Shown here: positions 8,953 to 18,990 of the stretch, in pieces | How the letters are laid out: each line of letters begins with the position of its first letter | Position numbering within the stretch: the stretch's first letter is position 1 | From: Sphingobacterium sp. UGAL515B_05 | GTDB lineage: Bacteria; Bacteroidota; Bacteroidia; Sphingobacteriales; Sphingobacteriaceae | Length of the DNA stretch: 64,000 nt | Assembly (NCBI RefSeq): GCF_033097525.1 | Contig: NZ_CP109907.1 | Span: 2,170,001 to 2,234,000, forward strand | Direction: 5' to 3' | The notes under the pieces: generated by a model | Told to the model about the DNA's origin: nothing | Databases searched by the model: none | Seen by the model: the letters and a program-made list of their open reading frames with translations, nothing else | Position numbers and translations under genes: made by a program

Positions 8953-9723
8953 TTAGGTAATAAGATGTGTAATTTCTTTGATATCAAATTCGCGAAGGGT
9001 GTCTTCCAGGAGAACGCATAGTTTCCCCTCGCCAGATACCCGTTGAATGATACCGGTTTTCTTGATGCCATCGATAAGAAATGGCTTTTCTTCGCCTTTC
9101 CAGAACAATAATTCGTTGTATCGGCTTAGCTGATGTTTTGGGCCTTGATCGTGAAGTATCTGATACTCTTGTTGGATAGCCTGAAACAATTCATGCGCGA
9201 GGTCCCTAATGTTGTAGTCTTCTCTGCCGGTTAAGCTCGCAAGCGAGGTTATTGTTGTTGCTGTGTCAAAATTAATTTGATTAATATTGACGCCGATGCC
9301 TATAATCGATGCCTCGATTTTACTGCCTTTTAATTTATTTTCTATTAAAATGCCTGTGATTTTCTTTGAGTTGACGTAAATATCATTTGGCCATTTCACT
9401 GTTACGGCTTGCTCTGTTTTGCGTTTTAACCAATTGACTGTCGCGATGGCGATTGTGGCTGAAAGTGCGAATTGCTGCGCTAACGGAAGGAAATGAGGCT
9501 TTAACAGGATCGATGTTGTTAGGTTTTTTCCTCGTTCACTCACCCAGGAACTTCCTCGCTGCCCCTTGCCTTGGAATTGTTCTTCTGCTAAAATGGCAGT
9601 TCCTTCTGCTAGTGGCTTGAAATTTGACAATAATTCCCTGAGATAATCGTTTGTAGAGGCGACTTTGTCAAGATATATTGTATTTTGACCGATGATAAGT
9701 CCCGAAATATTGTTATTTTGCAA
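8953..9723 (-). CDS. birA: Biotin-[acetyl-CoA-carboxylase] ligase
   Basis: A 256-residue BirA that attaches biotin to the carrier protein of acetyl-CoA carboxylase. There is no N-terminal DNA-binding helix-turn-helix, so this is the non-regulatory type. Motifs are STNDYLREL, the biotin loop EEQFQGKGQRGSSWVSERGKNL (GRGR-type in other species, here GKGQRG), and VKWPNDIYVNSKKITGILIE. The start codon is TTG at 9723; no ATG lies upstream in frame near it. It is divergent from rsfS with only 47 nt between the start codons. Confidence 0.93.
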   Translation of the reverse strand: MQNNNISGLIIGQNTIYLDKVASTNDYLRELLSNFKPLAEGTAILAEEQFQGKGQRGSSWVSERGKNLTTSILLKPHFLPLAQQFALSATIAIATVNWLKRKTEQAVTVKWPNDIYVNSKKITGILIENKLKGSKIEASIIGIGVNINQINFDTATTITSLASLTGREDYNIRDLAHELFQAIQQEYQILHDQGPKHQLSRYNELLFWKGEEKPFLIDGIKKTGIIQRVSGEGKLCVLLEDTLREFDIKEITHLIT

Positions 9724-9770
9724 ACTGAAAGTATTAAATAAATATTAAGTCAAAACTATCATATTTTTTA

Positions 9771-10145
9771 ATGAGTAAAAATAAAAGTTCAGAATTGTCC
9801 CAACGTCTATCAGAAATTATCGTTTACGGTATGCAAGAAAAGAAAGCAAACGAGATCGTTCGCTTGGATTTAAGAGATCTTCACAGTTCTGTTTCTGATT
9901 ATTTTGTGATTTGTCATGCCGATTCTAATATTCAGGTCAATGCGATAGCAAAGAGTGTAGAGGAAGAGGTCTATAAGGCATTTGGTCAAGAACCCCAATT
10001 TAAAGAAGGACAATCAAATGGAGAATGGTTGATTTTGGATTTTGTGGATGTGGTTGTACATATCTTTAAGACCGAAAAAAGAGCGCATTATGGTATCGAA
10101 GATTTATGGGGAGATGCAGAGATCCAGCATTTCCAAAGCGCTTAA
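9771..10145 (+). CDS. rsfS: Ribosomal silencing factor RsfS
   Basis: A 124-residue RsfS/Iojap protein. It binds ribosomal protein L14 (uL14) and blocks subunit joining in starvation. The diagnostic C-terminal segment VDVVVHIFKTEKRAHYGIEDLWGDAE is present in close to consensus form, and SVSDYFVICHADSN matches the central strand. It lies 46 nt upstream of ftsH on the same strand and is probably cotranscribed with it. Confidence 0.95.
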   Translation: MSKNKSSELSQRLSEIIVYGMQEKKANEIVRLDLRDLHSSVSDYFVICHADSNIQVNAIAKSVEEEVYKAFGQEPQFKEGQSNGEWLILDFVDVVVHIFKTEKRAHYGIEDLWGDAEIQHFQSA

Positions 10146-10191
10146 TTGCCTTCAATAAAATAATTTATAAAGAAAATATAATTACGATATA

Positions 10192-12273
10192 ATGAAAAAA
10201 ATCCCGAGTAGTAAGGTGACCCCAAAACCACCAAAATTCAATTTTGTGTGGCTTATGATTGCCGTGTTGTTAGGTTTTTTTGCCTTACAATATGTTATAG
10301 GAGAGAACCCGGCTAAGGAAGTTAGCTATAGCGATTTTGAGACACGCATGTTAAATAAGGGCTCTGTTGAGCGCCTTGTTGCCTACAAGAAGAATGATCT
10401 TGTGGAGGTTGAGGTGTATCTGAAAAAGGGCTGGAAAGATAATCCAAGTTTTAAGGATGCTACAAAAACTGCTGATCCACTTCCAAGTTTATCCGGTCAA
10501 GAAGATAAGGGACCACAATATATTTTTAAGGATGCCTCTCCCGATGTTTTGGAGAAAAAGCTAGCTGCTTCGCAAGCGGATTTGGCGCCTGGTACACCGA
10601 AGGTCCAATTAACTTATGACGATCGTTCCAACCCTTGGGCAAGCTGGTTTGTTACGTTTATGTTGCCATTGTTGGTGTTGGCTGCGATCTGGATTTTCTT
10701 GATGCGCCGTATGGGTGGCGGTGCCGGCGGTGGTGGTGGCGCTATCTTCAATATTGGTAAGTCAAAGGCTCAGCTATTTGATAAAGAGTCTCAGATCAAT
10801 ATTACATTCAATGATGTTGCTGGTCTTGAAGAGGCAAAACAAGAAGTGATGGAAATTGTGGATTTCTTAAAAAATCCACGGAAGTATACGAATCTTGGTG
10901 GTAAAATTCCAAAAGGAGCTTTACTTGTAGGGCCTCCGGGGACTGGTAAGACTTTATTAGCCAAAGCTGTAGCCGGAGAGGCTCAAGTGCCATTTTTCTC
11001 ACTTTCGGGATCCGACTTTGTTGAAATGTTTGTGGGGGTTGGTGCATCACGTGTTCGTGACTTGTTTAAACAGGCGAAAGAGAAAGCTCCTTGTATTATC
11101 TTTATCGATGAGATTGACGCTATTGGTCGTGCTCGTGGTAAAAACTCGATGATGGGAGGTAATGACGAACGTGAAAATACATTGAACCAATTATTGGTGG
11201 AGATGGATGGTTTTGGTACTGATTCGGGGGTTATTATTTTAGCCGCGACGAACCGTATTGATGTACTGGATACAGCTTTGTTGCGTCCCGGACGTTTTGA
11301 CCGTCAAATTTCGATCGATAAACCAGATTTGATTGGGCGCGAGCAAATTTTTAAAGTGCATTTAAAGCCGTTGAAGTTATCGGCTGAGGTCGATGCAAAA
11401 AAATTATCGGCACAGACACCAGGTTTTGCCGGTGCTGAAATTGCCAATGTATGTAATGAGGCAGCGCTTATCGCTGCCCGTAAAAATAAGCCCGAGATTG
11501 ACATGCAAGATTTTCAAGATGCAGTTGATCGTGTGATCGGGGGGCTGGAGAAGAAGAATAAAATCATTTCCCCTGAGGAAAAACGCATTGTTGCTTATCA
11601 CGAGGCTGGGCACGCTATTGCAGGCTGGTTTTTAGAGCACGCCGATCCTTTGGTGAAAGTGTCTATTGTACCTCGTGGTGTTGCTGCTTTGGGTTATGCA
11701 CAATATCTTCCCCGTGAGCAGTTCTTATATACGACAGAGCAACTGATAGACAGTTTATGTATGACTATGGGGGGGCGTGTCGCTGAGGATATTACTTTTG
11801 GAAGAATTTCAACAGGTGCTCAGAATGACTTAGAACGCATCACGCAGCTTTCTTATGCAATGATCGCGATCTACGGTATGAATGATAAAGTTGGAAATGT
11901 TTCTTTCAGAGATAGCTCAGAAGCATCTTTCCAAAAACCATATTCTGACAAAACGGCAGAATTGATTGATGCGGAGGTGCGCAACTTGATTAATGACGTC
12001 TATGCACGTACCAAGCAATTATTGTTGGACAAACGTGAAGGTCTGATCAAAATCGCGGAGAAGCTATTGGAAAAAGAAATTCTTTTTCAGTCCGATCTAG
12101 AAGAGATTTTAGGCAAACGTCCATTTGAAACCAAAACTACGTACGAGGAGTTTGTGAATGGTGCTGATGGAGGCGGAGTACCTCAGACTGATTTACCGTT
12201 GGATGTTCATCCAGATGAAGCCAGATCCAACGAAGCGAGTAGTTCGGAAACTCCGTCAAATAACTTGAATTAA
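10192..12273 (+). CDS. ftsH: ATP-dependent zinc metalloprotease FtsH
   Basis: A 693-residue inner-membrane AAA+ protease for membrane and regulatory proteins. Membrane helices lie at about 17-36 and 150-172 with a periplasmic domain between them. A glycine-rich linker follows, then the AAA module with Walker A GPPGTGKT (about 247), the pore motif [15 protein letters not shown], Walker [12 protein letters not shown] and the arginine-finger region LLRPGRFDR. The zinc site HEAGH is at about 470. The acidic and Ser-rich C-terminal tail is as in other Bacteroidota FtsH. It follows rsfS and is followed at once by a LUD-domain gene. Confidence 0.97.
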   Translation: MKKIPSSKVTPKPPKFNFVWLMIAVLLGFFALQYVIGENPAKEVSYSDFETRMLNKGSVERLVAYKKNDLVEVEVYLKKGWKDNPSFKDATKTADPLPSLSGQEDKGPQYIFKDASPDVLEKKLAASQADLAPGTPKVQLTYDDRSNPWASWFVTFMLPLLVLAAIWIFLMRRMGGGAGGGGGAIFNIGKSKAQLFDKESQINITFNDVAGLEEAKQEVMEIVDFLKNPRKYTNLGGKIPKGALLVGPPGTGKTLLAKAVAGEAQVPFFSLSGSDFVEMFVGVGASRVRDLFKQAKEKAPCIIFIDEIDAIGRARGKNSMMGGNDERENTLNQLLVEMDGFGTDSGVIILAATNRIDVLDTALLRPGRFDRQISIDKPDLIGREQIFKVHLKPLKLSAEVDAKKLSAQTPGFAGAEIANVCNEAALIAARKNKPEIDMQDFQDAVDRVIGGLEKKNKIISPEEKRIVAYHEAGHAIAGWFLEHADPLVKVSIVPRGVAALGYAQYLPREQFLYTTEQLIDSLCMTMGGRVAEDITFGRISTGAQNDLERITQLSYAMIAIYGMNDKVGNVSFRDSSEASFQKPYSDKTAELIDAEVRNLINDVYARTKQLLLDKREGLIKIAEKLLEKEILFQSDLEEILGKRPFETKTTYEEFVNGADGGGVPQTDLPLDVHPDEARSNEASSSETPSNNLN

Positions 12274-12328
12274 TTTGAATATTGCAGCGCTGGAGCCATC
12301 TAGCGCTGCATTTATATCTTACTGCGCC

Positions 12329-12976
12329 ATGAACGTGAAGAACGCAACTGCGAAGGAAGTAATGTTAAAACGGATACGTCAGGCATTACTACAAAAAAAC
12401 GATAATCCACATCCAAATTTTAAGGAAACAGCACTTTATAAAGAAGAGGATGAGCTGGTTGATATTGTTTTTGTGCGTGAATTGACCGCTGCGGGGGGTA
12501 AGTTTCTGTATTGTGATGGTGAGATCGGCCTCATTGAAAACCTGATTTCTTTGACCGAAGTGAATGAGATTAAAAATATATATGCCTGGGAACAAGGGAT
12601 TCAAAATCTACTCAGCCCTTATGGTTTTCCTTTTTTGAAAACGGAGAAAGATTTTGAATTGGCAAATGCCAGTATCACATCTTGTGAGGCCCTAATTGCG
12701 CGTAATGGTAGCGTTATGGTCAGTAATGCAAATGCTTCTGGGCGCAGGTTGAGTATATATCCCCCAATTCATATTGTTATAGCCAAAGCTTCACAATTGG
12801 TTTGGGATTTGAAAGATGCTTTGGCTTATATGCAGAAGCGTTACGGTCAGGAAATACCCACGATGATATCTACCGTGACCGGGCCCTCCAGGACGGCTGA
12901 TATAGAAAAAAGATTGGTATTGGGAGCACACGGGCCAAAAGAACTTTACGTTTTACTTTTAGAGGATCGATTCTAG
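12329..12976 (+). CDS. LUD (LutC/YkgG) domain protein
   Basis: The ATG at 12329 gives 215 residues. A TTG at 12275 is in frame but would lie one base after the ftsH stop and encode a non-conserved leader. The C-terminal signature TGPSRTADIEKRLVLGAHGPKEL is the hallmark of LUD-domain proteins (LutC/YkgG), which in other bacteria work with LutA and LutB in lactate use. No lutA or lutB is next to it here, so it may have another role. It is followed by a rhomboid protease gene after 8 nt. Confidence 0.88.
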   Translation: MNVKNATAKEVMLKRIRQALLQKNDNPHPNFKETALYKEEDELVDIVFVRELTAAGGKFLYCDGEIGLIENLISLTEVNEIKNIYAWEQGIQNLLSPYGFPFLKTEKDFELANASITSCEALIARNGSVMVSNANASGRRLSIYPPIHIVIAKASQLVWDLKDALAYMQKRYGQEIPTMISTVTGPSRTADIEKRLVLGAHGPKELYVLLLEDRF

Positions 12977-12984
12977 GAATTACT

Positions 12985-13608
12985 ATGCTATTATTTTATT
13001 TAACAGAGATGCCTGTTGCGAGTATTATTTTCTTTTTTACAATCGCTACCAGTATCTATACATTTTCACATGAGCAGCTTTACGGCAAGCTGATGCTACA
13101 TCCATATAGTATCGCACGTAATCAAAATGTGTATACTATTCTGACAAGTGGTTTTATCCATAAAGACTGGGGGCATTTGTTGTTTAATATGCTCACCTTT
13201 TATTATTTTGGTTTTGGTTTAGAACGTATACTTGCAGACGCTAGTCCTTATGGACATCTTTTATTTGCTGTAATCTATATCGGTAGTTTAATCCTGAGTG
13301 ATATCCCAACGATCATTCAGCAAAAAAATAATCGGGGTTACCATAGTTTGGGAGCTTCAGGTGCTATCTGTGCGGTCCTGTTCAGCTACATTCTTTTTGA
13401 TCCGAAAGTGACCATTGGTGTGATGATGATTATACCTATGCCGGCTTACTTATTTGCGTTTTTGTTTTTGGCTTACTGCGTGTGGGCATCAAAAAAAGGG
13501 CAGGATGGTATCAATCATGATGCCCATTTCTTTGGTGCATTGTCCGGGCTGATTCTGACAATTCTCTGTTTTCCCTGGGTTATTAAACATTGTCTGGCCC
13601 AGTTCTAA
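12985..13608 (+). CDS. Rhomboid family intramembrane serine protease
   Basis: A 207-residue protein with about six membrane helices. The catalytic serine lies in [10 protein letters not shown] (GASG motif, about residue 129). The catalytic histidine is in the last helices in [10 protein letters not shown], and the conserved loop pattern [11 protein letters not shown] follows helix 1. It cleaves membrane proteins within the bilayer; the substrate is unknown. It is cotranscribed with the LUD gene by position. Its stop overlaps the stop of the convergent yifB gene by 4 nt. Confidence 0.93.
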   Translation: MLLFYLTEMPVASIIFFFTIATSIYTFSHEQLYGKLMLHPYSIARNQNVYTILTSGFIHKDWGHLLFNMLTFYYFGFGLERILADASPYGHLLFAVIYIGSLILSDIPTIIQQKNNRGYHSLGASGAICAVLFSYILFDPKVTIGVMMIIPMPAYLFAFLFLAYCVWASKKGQDGINHDAHFFGALSGLILTILCFPWVIKHCLAQF

Positions 13609-15149
13609 AATTTTCCGCCCCAGGTTTCCCGGTCTAAATTTCTGTATTGGATCGCTTCAGCCAGATGATGGTTCTCGATCGTTTCGCTGCGTTCCATATC
13701 AGCAATTGTGCGTGCAACTTTCAGTATTCTATCGTATGCTCTCGCCGATAGGCTAAGACGTTCAATCGCAGTTTTCAGCAATTTTCTCCCGGACTCATCA
13801 ATTTGACATATTTCTCGCGTTAATTGGGTGCTCATTTGTGCATTACAATGGATGTCGGAAAAGTCACTAAAACGTTGTTTCTGGATTTCACGTGTTTGAA
13901 TGACCCGATTTCGTACAGTACGGCTGTCTTCGGTGGCACGGGTCGTGCTCAGTTCGTCAAATAATACCGGTGTAACCTCGATATGCAGGTCGATCCGGTC
14001 TAAAAGTGGTCCGGATATTTTACTTAGGTAGCGTTGAACAGTGTTTGTGCCACATATGCACTCCTTTTCGGGATGATTGAAATAACCACAGGGACAGGGA
14101 TTCATAGCGGCAATCAGCATAAAACTCGCCGGATAATCCACGGTCAGCTTAGCTCTTGATATGGTGATCTGACGTGATTCAAGAGGCTGTCGCATGACCT
14201 CGAGTACACTGCGTTTAAATTCAGGTAATTCATCCAGAAACAGTACGCCATGATGCGATAAAGAAATCTCCCCTGGTAATGGATTGGAGCCTCCTCCTAC
14301 CATAGCCACATCGGATATTGTATGATGCGGAGAACGAAAAGGTCGTGCCGTCAAAAGAGCGTCCTTGGCTTTTAGGTGTCCGGATACAGAGTGTATTTTG
14401 GTGGTTTCCAACGATTCATTTATAGTAAGCGGGGGAAGAACCGTCGGTAGTCTTTTTGCCAACATTGTTTTTCCGGCACCGGGCGGACCTATTAAAATAA
14501 GATTATGGCCACCTGCCGCTGCAATTTCCAGTGCTCTTTTGATATTTTCCTGCCCTTGAACATCTGAAAAATCGACATCATAATTCGTTGTATTGGCCTG
14601 AAAGAAAGTTTGAATATCAACTTTTGTTGGTGCAATTTTCAGTTTATTATTTAGGAATTCAACCACCTGGGTGAGGTTTTCGACTCCGATTACGTCAATC
14701 CCCGTAACAATAGCGGCTTCTTTAGCGTTCGCTTGTGGCAATATGAGGCCCTTAAAGCCTTCTTTTCGGGCTTGTAATGCGATGGGTAAAACACCGCGGA
14801 TGGGCTTAATGCTACCGTCTAAGGATAATTCCCCTAAAATAAGATAATCTTCCAGAAGATTATTTATAATTTGTCCGGAGGAAGCTAATATGCCGACTGC
14901 TATGGATAAGTCATAACTAGAGCCTTCTTTGCGGATGTCTGCAGGTGCCAAGTTGACAACAATCTTTTGGCGCGGCATGTGAAGTTGACAGGAAGTAATG
15001 GCACTTTCGATACGTCTTAAGCTTTCTTTGACGGCATTGTCAGGAAGCCCTACAATATAATAATGCAGGCCCGTAGATACGATTACCTCAACGGTAATTG
15101 TGCAGGCATTGATGCCATATACAGCACTGCAATAGGTTTTATTTAGCAT
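13605..15149 (-). CDS. YifB/ComM family Mg-chelatase-like AAA ATPase
   Basis: A 514-residue protein. The N-terminal domain (1-170) is a Lon-protease-like fold without its catalytic serine-lysine context. A Mg-chelatase AAA+ domain follows with Walker A GPPGAGKT (about 221), Walker [12 protein letters not shown] and sensor NPCPCGY. The C-terminal Mg_chelatase_C domain contains [20 protein letters not shown]. The family includes ComM, a hexameric helicase that promotes branch migration during natural transformation. The Cys cluster [16 protein letters not shown] is typical. Length and motifs are complete. Confidence 0.95.
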   Translation of the reverse strand: MLNKTYCSAVYGINACTITVEVIVSTGLHYYIVGLPDNAVKESLRRIESAITSCQLHMPRQKIVVNLAPADIRKEGSSYDLSIAVGILASSGQIINNLLEDYLILGELSLDGSIKPIRGVLPIALQARKEGFKGLILPQANAKEAAIVTGIDVIGVENLTQVVEFLNNKLKIAPTKVDIQTFFQANTTNYDVDFSDVQGQENIKRALEIAAAGGHNLILIGPPGAGKTMLAKRLPTVLPPLTINESLETTKIHSVSGHLKAKDALLTARPFRSPHHTISDVAMVGGGSNPLPGEISLSHHGVLFLDELPEFKRSVLEVMRQPLESRQITISRAKLTVDYPASFMLIAAMNPCPCGYFNHPEKECICGTNTVQRYLSKISGPLLDRIDLHIEVTPVLFDELSTTRATEDSRTVRNRVIQTREIQKQRFSDFSDIHCNAQMSTQLTREICQIDESGRKLLKTAIERLSLSARAYDRILKVARTIADMERSETIENHHLAEAIQYRNLDRETWGGKF

Positions 15150-15299
15150 AATTTTTATAATGGGTTGATTTAAAGATACTAAAAAAGTAAACGCGTTAAT
15201 AATTGTTTGGGGAATTATTGAGAGTCAATCGAAATTTATCAAAAATTGATTATATTGGAAAAGGTAGATTCTTGTAAATAATGGATTAAATGCAGGGTT

Positions 15300-15314
15300 T
15301 GGCAAACGATTTGC
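15300..15314 (+). promoter_or_regulatory. Sigma-54-like -24/-12 promoter upstream of YtxH gene
   Basis: TGGCA at 15300-15304 and TTGC at 15311-15314 are spaced exactly as in the sigma-54 consensus (TGGCACG-N4-TTGC); 9 of the 11 fixed positions match. A transcript from here would have a leader of about 58 nt before the ATG at 15384. No activator gene is adjacent. Confidence 0.45.
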
Positions 15315-15383
15315 TTTGTTAATTGTATTATTATCGAGGACTAGATTCATCGTAATAGAATTAGAACTTTAAACGAAAAAGAA

Positions 15384-15653
15384 ATGAATGACACAAGTAA
15401 AGTAGCTTTGGCGTTGTTAGCAGGTCTTGCTGCGGGTGCAGCTTTGGGAGTTTTGTTTGCTCCGGACAAGGGATCGGATACGAGAGATAAAATCAATGAT
15501 TCGTTGAGCGATTTAAGTGATGCTATTCGTGAGAGAGCGGAAGAACAATTTGATCAATTGAATGATTTTAAAGAAAAGATTGTTTCTACATTGAAAGGGA
15601 AATTAAATCAGACCGAAGAAGTGCTGGATGATGATATCATCGAACATGCATAG
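15384..15653 (+). CDS. YtxH domain-containing protein
   Basis: An 89-residue protein. A single hydrophobic Gly/Ala-rich helix (residues 8-27, ALLAGLAAGAALGVLFAP) is followed by the conserved APDKGSDTRDKI and a charged amphipathic helix. This matches the YtxH family of small envelope or stress-associated proteins. It opens a likely operon with a holin-like membrane protein and an unknown protein, behind a sigma-54-like promoter. The molecular role is not established. Confidence 0.85.
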   Translation: MNDTSKVALALLAGLAAGAALGVLFAPDKGSDTRDKINDSLSDLSDAIRERAEEQFDQLNDFKEKIVSTLKGKLNQTEEVLDDDIIEHA

Positions 15654-15697
15654 TTCGCAGATTATTCGTATGGATAATTGCTTTAGAATACATATCA

Positions 15698-15816
15698 TCA
15701 GGCTATTTCTAGGATAGATTTTACGACAACACCTTTCTTTTAGGATAGAGGATTGAAGTTGCCGGCGTTGAGCCGAACAGGATTCGTTTTGTAAACTAGA
15801 CACTGAAATAGCCTGA
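15698..15816 (+). repeat. 119-nt element closed by a 12-bp perfect inverted repeat
   Basis: TCAGGCTATTTC (15698-15709) is exactly complementary to GAAATAGCCTGA (15805-15816). Inside are a direct repeat TAGGATAGA and a small hairpin CGGC-GTTGA-GCCG. The right arm ends 15 nt before the ATG of the holin-like gene, so it could be a structured 5' leader or a small RNA. Neither can be decided from sequence alone. Confidence 0.4.
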
Positions 15817-15831
15817 ATAATTTTAAGATGC

Positions 15832-16251
15832 ATGGAAGAAGAAAAATTTTCACTTAGCGGTACTTTTCAAAAAACCAAAGAGTACATTGACTCCCAGTTT
15901 AAGCTTGTCAAATTAAAGACAATTGAGCGTTCTTCTCGATTGATAGCTAGCCTTGTGGTTGATGCGACAAAGCTGATATTCACGTTATTTGTCCTGTTTT
16001 TTTTATGCTTGGCACTAGGTTTTTGGCTGGGAGAACTACTGGGAAGTTATTCCTTGGGTTTTTTGGCTACGGCGGGTATTTTCTTAGTGATTATTGTCGT
16101 AATACGGGTTTTTGAGCCGATGTTAGAGTCCAAATTTATGGATCTTTCTATCCGCCGTTTTTTGGCTAAATGGAACGATGAGATTGAGGAGGAGGAAGAA
16201 GATTTACATAAGGAAAAACTTGATAGAGAAAGGGCTACAAATGAGCAATAA
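15832..16251 (+). CDS. Holin-like (Holin-X/DUF1469 type) membrane protein
   Basis: A 139-residue protein. The N-terminal amphipathic helix is about 45 residues. Two long hydrophobic helices (about 42-70 and 75-100) are joined by a short GELLGSYSLG turn, and the C-terminal tail is very charged with a run of Glu (EEEEED). The pattern resembles the phage-holin superfamily III/Actinobacterial Holin-X group found in non-phage chromosomes next to YtxH genes. No phage genes are nearby, so a housekeeping envelope role is more likely than lysis. Its last 11 nt overlap the next gene. Confidence 0.8.
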   Translation: MEEEKFSLSGTFQKTKEYIDSQFKLVKLKTIERSSRLIASLVVDATKLIFTLFVLFFLCLALGFWLGELLGSYSLGFLATAGIFLVIIVVIRVFEPMLESKFMDLSIRRFLAKWNDEIEEEEEDLHKEKLDRERATNEQ

Positions 16252-16741
16252 ACATACTAAAATACGTAATCTACACGAGCTTAAAGCTGAGATTTCCCGT
16301 TTGAAAGCCTTAAAGAATGAGCAAGAAGTCTATCTTAAGACTCAATTTACCTTGCTCAACAATAAAATAGAGGCTCCAATACGTTTTTTCAATACACTAA
16401 AAGATAATATACCGGGGGTAAATATTGTCCAGCAGCTGTTCTCTAAAAGTAGCAATCCAGATTCCGATTGGTTAACAAAGACCTTACGTATCGGCGTGCC
16501 TTTTGTTATGAATAGGTTGTTCCTAAAAAATACCGGTGTTTTCAAGAAAGCATTGATGTTGCTGTTGTCAGAGCGTGCTGTAGGCCAGATCAATCAAGAT
16601 AAAATCAGTGGTCTCCTCAGCAAGTTAACAAAATTTATCCGTCCCAAAAAGAAGAAAAATAAAGCTGCTCAAGCAGAAAATACGATCATCAAGGATGAGG
16701 TCAACGAGTACGGAATTCCTTCGTATAGCGAAACCTACTAA
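16241..16741 (+). CDS. Conserved-looking protein of unknown function, third gene of the YtxH operon
   Basis: The ATG at 16241 gives 166 residues and overlaps the holin-like gene by 11 nt, a sign of translational coupling. An in-frame start at 16178 would lie fully inside the previous gene and is rejected. The N-terminal third is a helix rich in Lys, Glu and Leu (HELKAEISRLKALKNEQEVY). The middle has a weakly hydrophobic segment, and a cluster of Lys (RPKKKKNKAAQ) lies near the C-terminus. I recognise no domain. Operon position suggests a partner of the holin-like and YtxH proteins at the membrane. Confidence 0.75.
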   Translation: MSNKHTKIRNLHELKAEISRLKALKNEQEVYLKTQFTLLNNKIEAPIRFFNTLKDNIPGVNIVQQLFSKSSNPDSDWLTKTLRIGVPFVMNRLFLKNTGVFKKALMLLLSERAVGQINQDKISGLLSKLTKFIRPKKKKNKAAQAENTIIKDEVNEYGIPSYSETY

Positions 16742-16750
16742 TGCGATCGC

Positions 16751-17692
16751 TTATTCGGAAGCATTTGCTTCTTTTTTCAAAAAATCCGCATAAGCTAGTT
16801 GGATGCCTTTCCGAAGGTTAATTTGGTGTTTCCAACCCAGAGCATGTAGTTTTGAGACATCCATGAGCTTTCGTGGTGTTCCGTCAGGTTTTGAACTGTC
16901 GAAGGAAATAGTTCCCTTGTATCCAATAACGTCTTTAATCAATTCGGCGAGGTCCTTAATGCTTAGATCTTCGCCAATGCCAATGTTGACAAATTGTTTT
17001 TCGTCGTAATTATTCATTAAGAAAACGCAGGCATCTGCCAGGTCATCGGAAAAGAGAAATTCCCGTAAGGGGGTTCCTGTTCCCCAGATAATAACTTCAG
17101 GGAGCTTATTGATCTTAGCTTCATGAAATCTTCTGATCAAGGCCGGTAACACATGTGAATTCTGTGGATGATAGTTGTCGTTAATTCCGTAAAGGTTTGT
17201 TGGCATAACGGAGATATAATTACAACCATATTGATCCCGAAAAGCTTCTACCATTTTTATTCCCGCGATTTTAGCGATTGCGTAGGGCTCATTTGTAGGT
17301 TCCAGTGTGCCCGTAAGTAGCATATCTTCGTTCAAAGGTTGTGGTGCCATTTTTGGATAGATACAGCTTGAGCCTAAGAACATTAATTTTTTAACCTTAT
17401 TATCGTAGGAAGATTTGATGACGTTATTCTGTATAGCCATATTCTCGTAGATAAAATCTGCGCGATAGGTGTTGTTCGCCATGATCCCGCCAACTTTGGC
17501 TGCAGCTAAGAAAACATAGTCCGGTTTTTCCTGATCGAAAAAATCAGCGACCGCTTGCTGGTTGCGCAAATCTAATTCGGAAGATGTTCGTGTGACAATA
17601 TTGTTGTACCCAAGCTCCGATAATTTGCGATGAATTGCCGATCCGACCATGCCGCGATGGCCTGCTATATAAATTTTAGCGTCTTTTTCCAC
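16751..17692 (-). CDS. fcl: GDP-L-fucose synthase
   Basis: A 313-residue short-chain epimerase/reductase that converts GDP-4-keto-6-deoxymannose to GDP-L-fucose. The NAD(P) motif [10 protein letters not shown] lies at the N-terminus. The catalytic LGSSCIYPK and YAIAK (Tyr-x3-Lys) are intact, and [20 protein letters not shown] is diagnostic of the family. The start codon is GTG at 17692. The partner GDP-mannose dehydratase is not in the window. The gene has a promoter (17712-17742) that is almost identical to those of ndk and ugd. Confidence 0.95.
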   Translation of the reverse strand: MEKDAKIYIAGHRGMVGSAIHRKLSELGYNNIVTRTSSELDLRNQQAVADFFDQEKPDYVFLAAAKVGGIMANNTYRADFIYENMAIQNNVIKSSYDNKVKKLMFLGSSCIYPKMAPQPLNEDMLLTGTLEPTNEPYAIAKIAGIKMVEAFRDQYGCNYISVMPTNLYGINDNYHPQNSHVLPALIRRFHEAKINKLPEVIIWGTGTPLREFLFSDDLADACVFLMNNYDEKQFVNIGIGEDLSIKDLAELIKDVIGYKGTISFDSSKPDGTPRKLMDVSKLHALGWKHQINLRKGIQLAYADFLKKEANASE

Positions 17693-17711
17693 GATAAGTT
17701 ATTGATTCCTG

Positions 17712-17742
17712 CAAACTTAGATAAATTGCTTTTTATATGCAA
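17712..17742 (-). promoter_or_regulatory. fcl promoter with shared 17-bp palindrome (copy 1)
   Basis: On the minus strand: TTG (17742-17740), 20-nt spacer, TAAGTTTG (17719-17712). An imperfect palindrome TTGC-N9-GCAA covers 17726-17742, with T at the centre on the plus strand. The block is nearly identical to 40379-40409 and 62823-62853. Confidence 0.75.
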
Positions 17743-17895
17743 TATAATTCGCCCTTATGAAGTCGATTTGTCCGTGCATATTTCTTTAGTCTATTGGTTT
17801 CTTGAACATTCACGAGTATTGGTATCTGCTCAAGGATAAGTTTTATTTTTTTAAGCGGGAATATAAGGTTATTTTTGCGGGATATTTATTAAAAA

Positions 17896-18552
17896 ATGGG
17901 AAAGGACAAACTACGTAAATTTGCTGAAGTTGCTACTTTTGAAAATGTAATCCAACTCGACGCAGGCAAGGAATATAAAGGAAAATGGGCTGAGAAGCAA
18001 TTTGGTAACAATAATCCAGTTGTTTTGGAGCTTGCTTGTGGTAAAGGAGAGTATACTGTTAATCTAGCGAGATTGTTTCCGGAGAAAAATTTCATCGGTA
18101 TCGATTTTAAAGGTAATCGTATTTGGCGTGGGGCCAAGACAGCTTTGGAAGATGGAATTCGGAATGTTGCTTTTCTTCGGATACAAATTGAGACTATCCT
18201 TGAACATTTTGCTGAAAATGAAATTGATGAAATCTGGATTACCTTTCCAGATCCGCAACCGCAAGATAGTCGTGAAAAGAAACGGTTGACAGGGCCAAAG
18301 TTTTTGGATCGTTATAAATTCATTATGAAACCTGAGGGGATGATGAATTTGAAAACAGATAACGATGGTTTCTATGCTTACACATTGGAGCAGATCGATT
18401 TACAGCATTTGAAAAAATATAAAGAGACGGTAGATCTTTATCATTCAGATTTGGTTGATAACGTTTTATCCATTAAAACATACTACGAACGGAAGTATTT
18501 GGCGCATGACAAGAACATTAACTATGTGAAGTGGAGTTTTGAAAAACGATAA
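17896..18552 (+). CDS. trmB: tRNA (guanine-N7-)-methyltransferase
   Basis: A 218-residue SAM-dependent methyltransferase that makes m7G46 in tRNA. The SAM-binding motif LELACGKGEYTVNLA is at about residue 38, then FIGIDFKGNRIWRGAK, and the catalytic IWITFPDPQPQD in place of the more common FPDPWPK. The C-terminal region is complete. It is divergent from fcl. A terminator follows directly (18577-18605). Confidence 0.95.
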   Translation: MGKDKLRKFAEVATFENVIQLDAGKEYKGKWAEKQFGNNNPVVLELACGKGEYTVNLARLFPEKNFIGIDFKGNRIWRGAKTALEDGIRNVAFLRIQIETILEHFAENEIDEIWITFPDPQPQDSREKKRLTGPKFLDRYKFIMKPEGMMNLKTDNDGFYAYTLEQIDLQHLKKYKETVDLYHSDLVDNVLSIKTYYERKYLAHDKNINYVKWSFEKR

Positions 18553-18576
18553 CGAATAAATTTACTTTAAAATAGA

Positions 18577-18605
18577 AAGTCTAAACGAAAGTTTAGGCTT
18601 TTTTT
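18577..18605 (+). terminator. Intrinsic terminator after trmB
   Basis: AAGTCTAAAC (18577-18586) pairs with GTTTAGGCTT (18591-18600) around a GAAA loop, followed by five more T. Confidence 0.85.
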
Positions 18606-18990
18606 GTTTTTATGAGGTTTTACTGTTTTTTAATTGTATTCTATTAGTTTTCAGTTGATTCAAGGTTATTTTTTTCGGCTATATTTTTGTTTACTCCGAT
18701 GTTTAAATAATTTCGATTTATTTCGTTTTTTAAGTATTATTAATTATTTTCGATTTGAAAATAAAAGATAACCAAGGAAACAATGCTTCAAAAGCGTGCC
18801 TAATGCGTGAAAATCCTTTTTTAATGGACTTCAAGGCATTTTAGTAAAATTTTAAATCGTAATAGTGCTGTTAAAAGAAATGCTATTCGAAATAATTGTT
18901 AACAAAAAGAAAACATTAAGTTAAAGCAAACTTTTTGTTAGGGATATATTTTTGTGCCAAATTGAAAATTAACAATTTACACCAATAACT
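18606..18990. other. Long A+T-rich leader region upstream of the SusC gene
   Basis: About 385 nt without a gene. A TATTTTTG box near 18945 could be the -7 element for the SusC gene, but there is no well-spaced TTG upstream. I see no sigma/anti-sigma gene, no repeat and no convincing RNA structure. Confidence 0.4.

Noticed and set aside
15832..16251. Holin-like gene as a sign of a prophage
   Set aside because: No lysin, terminase, capsid or integrase genes nearby, and the gene sits in a YtxH operon of chromosomal type.
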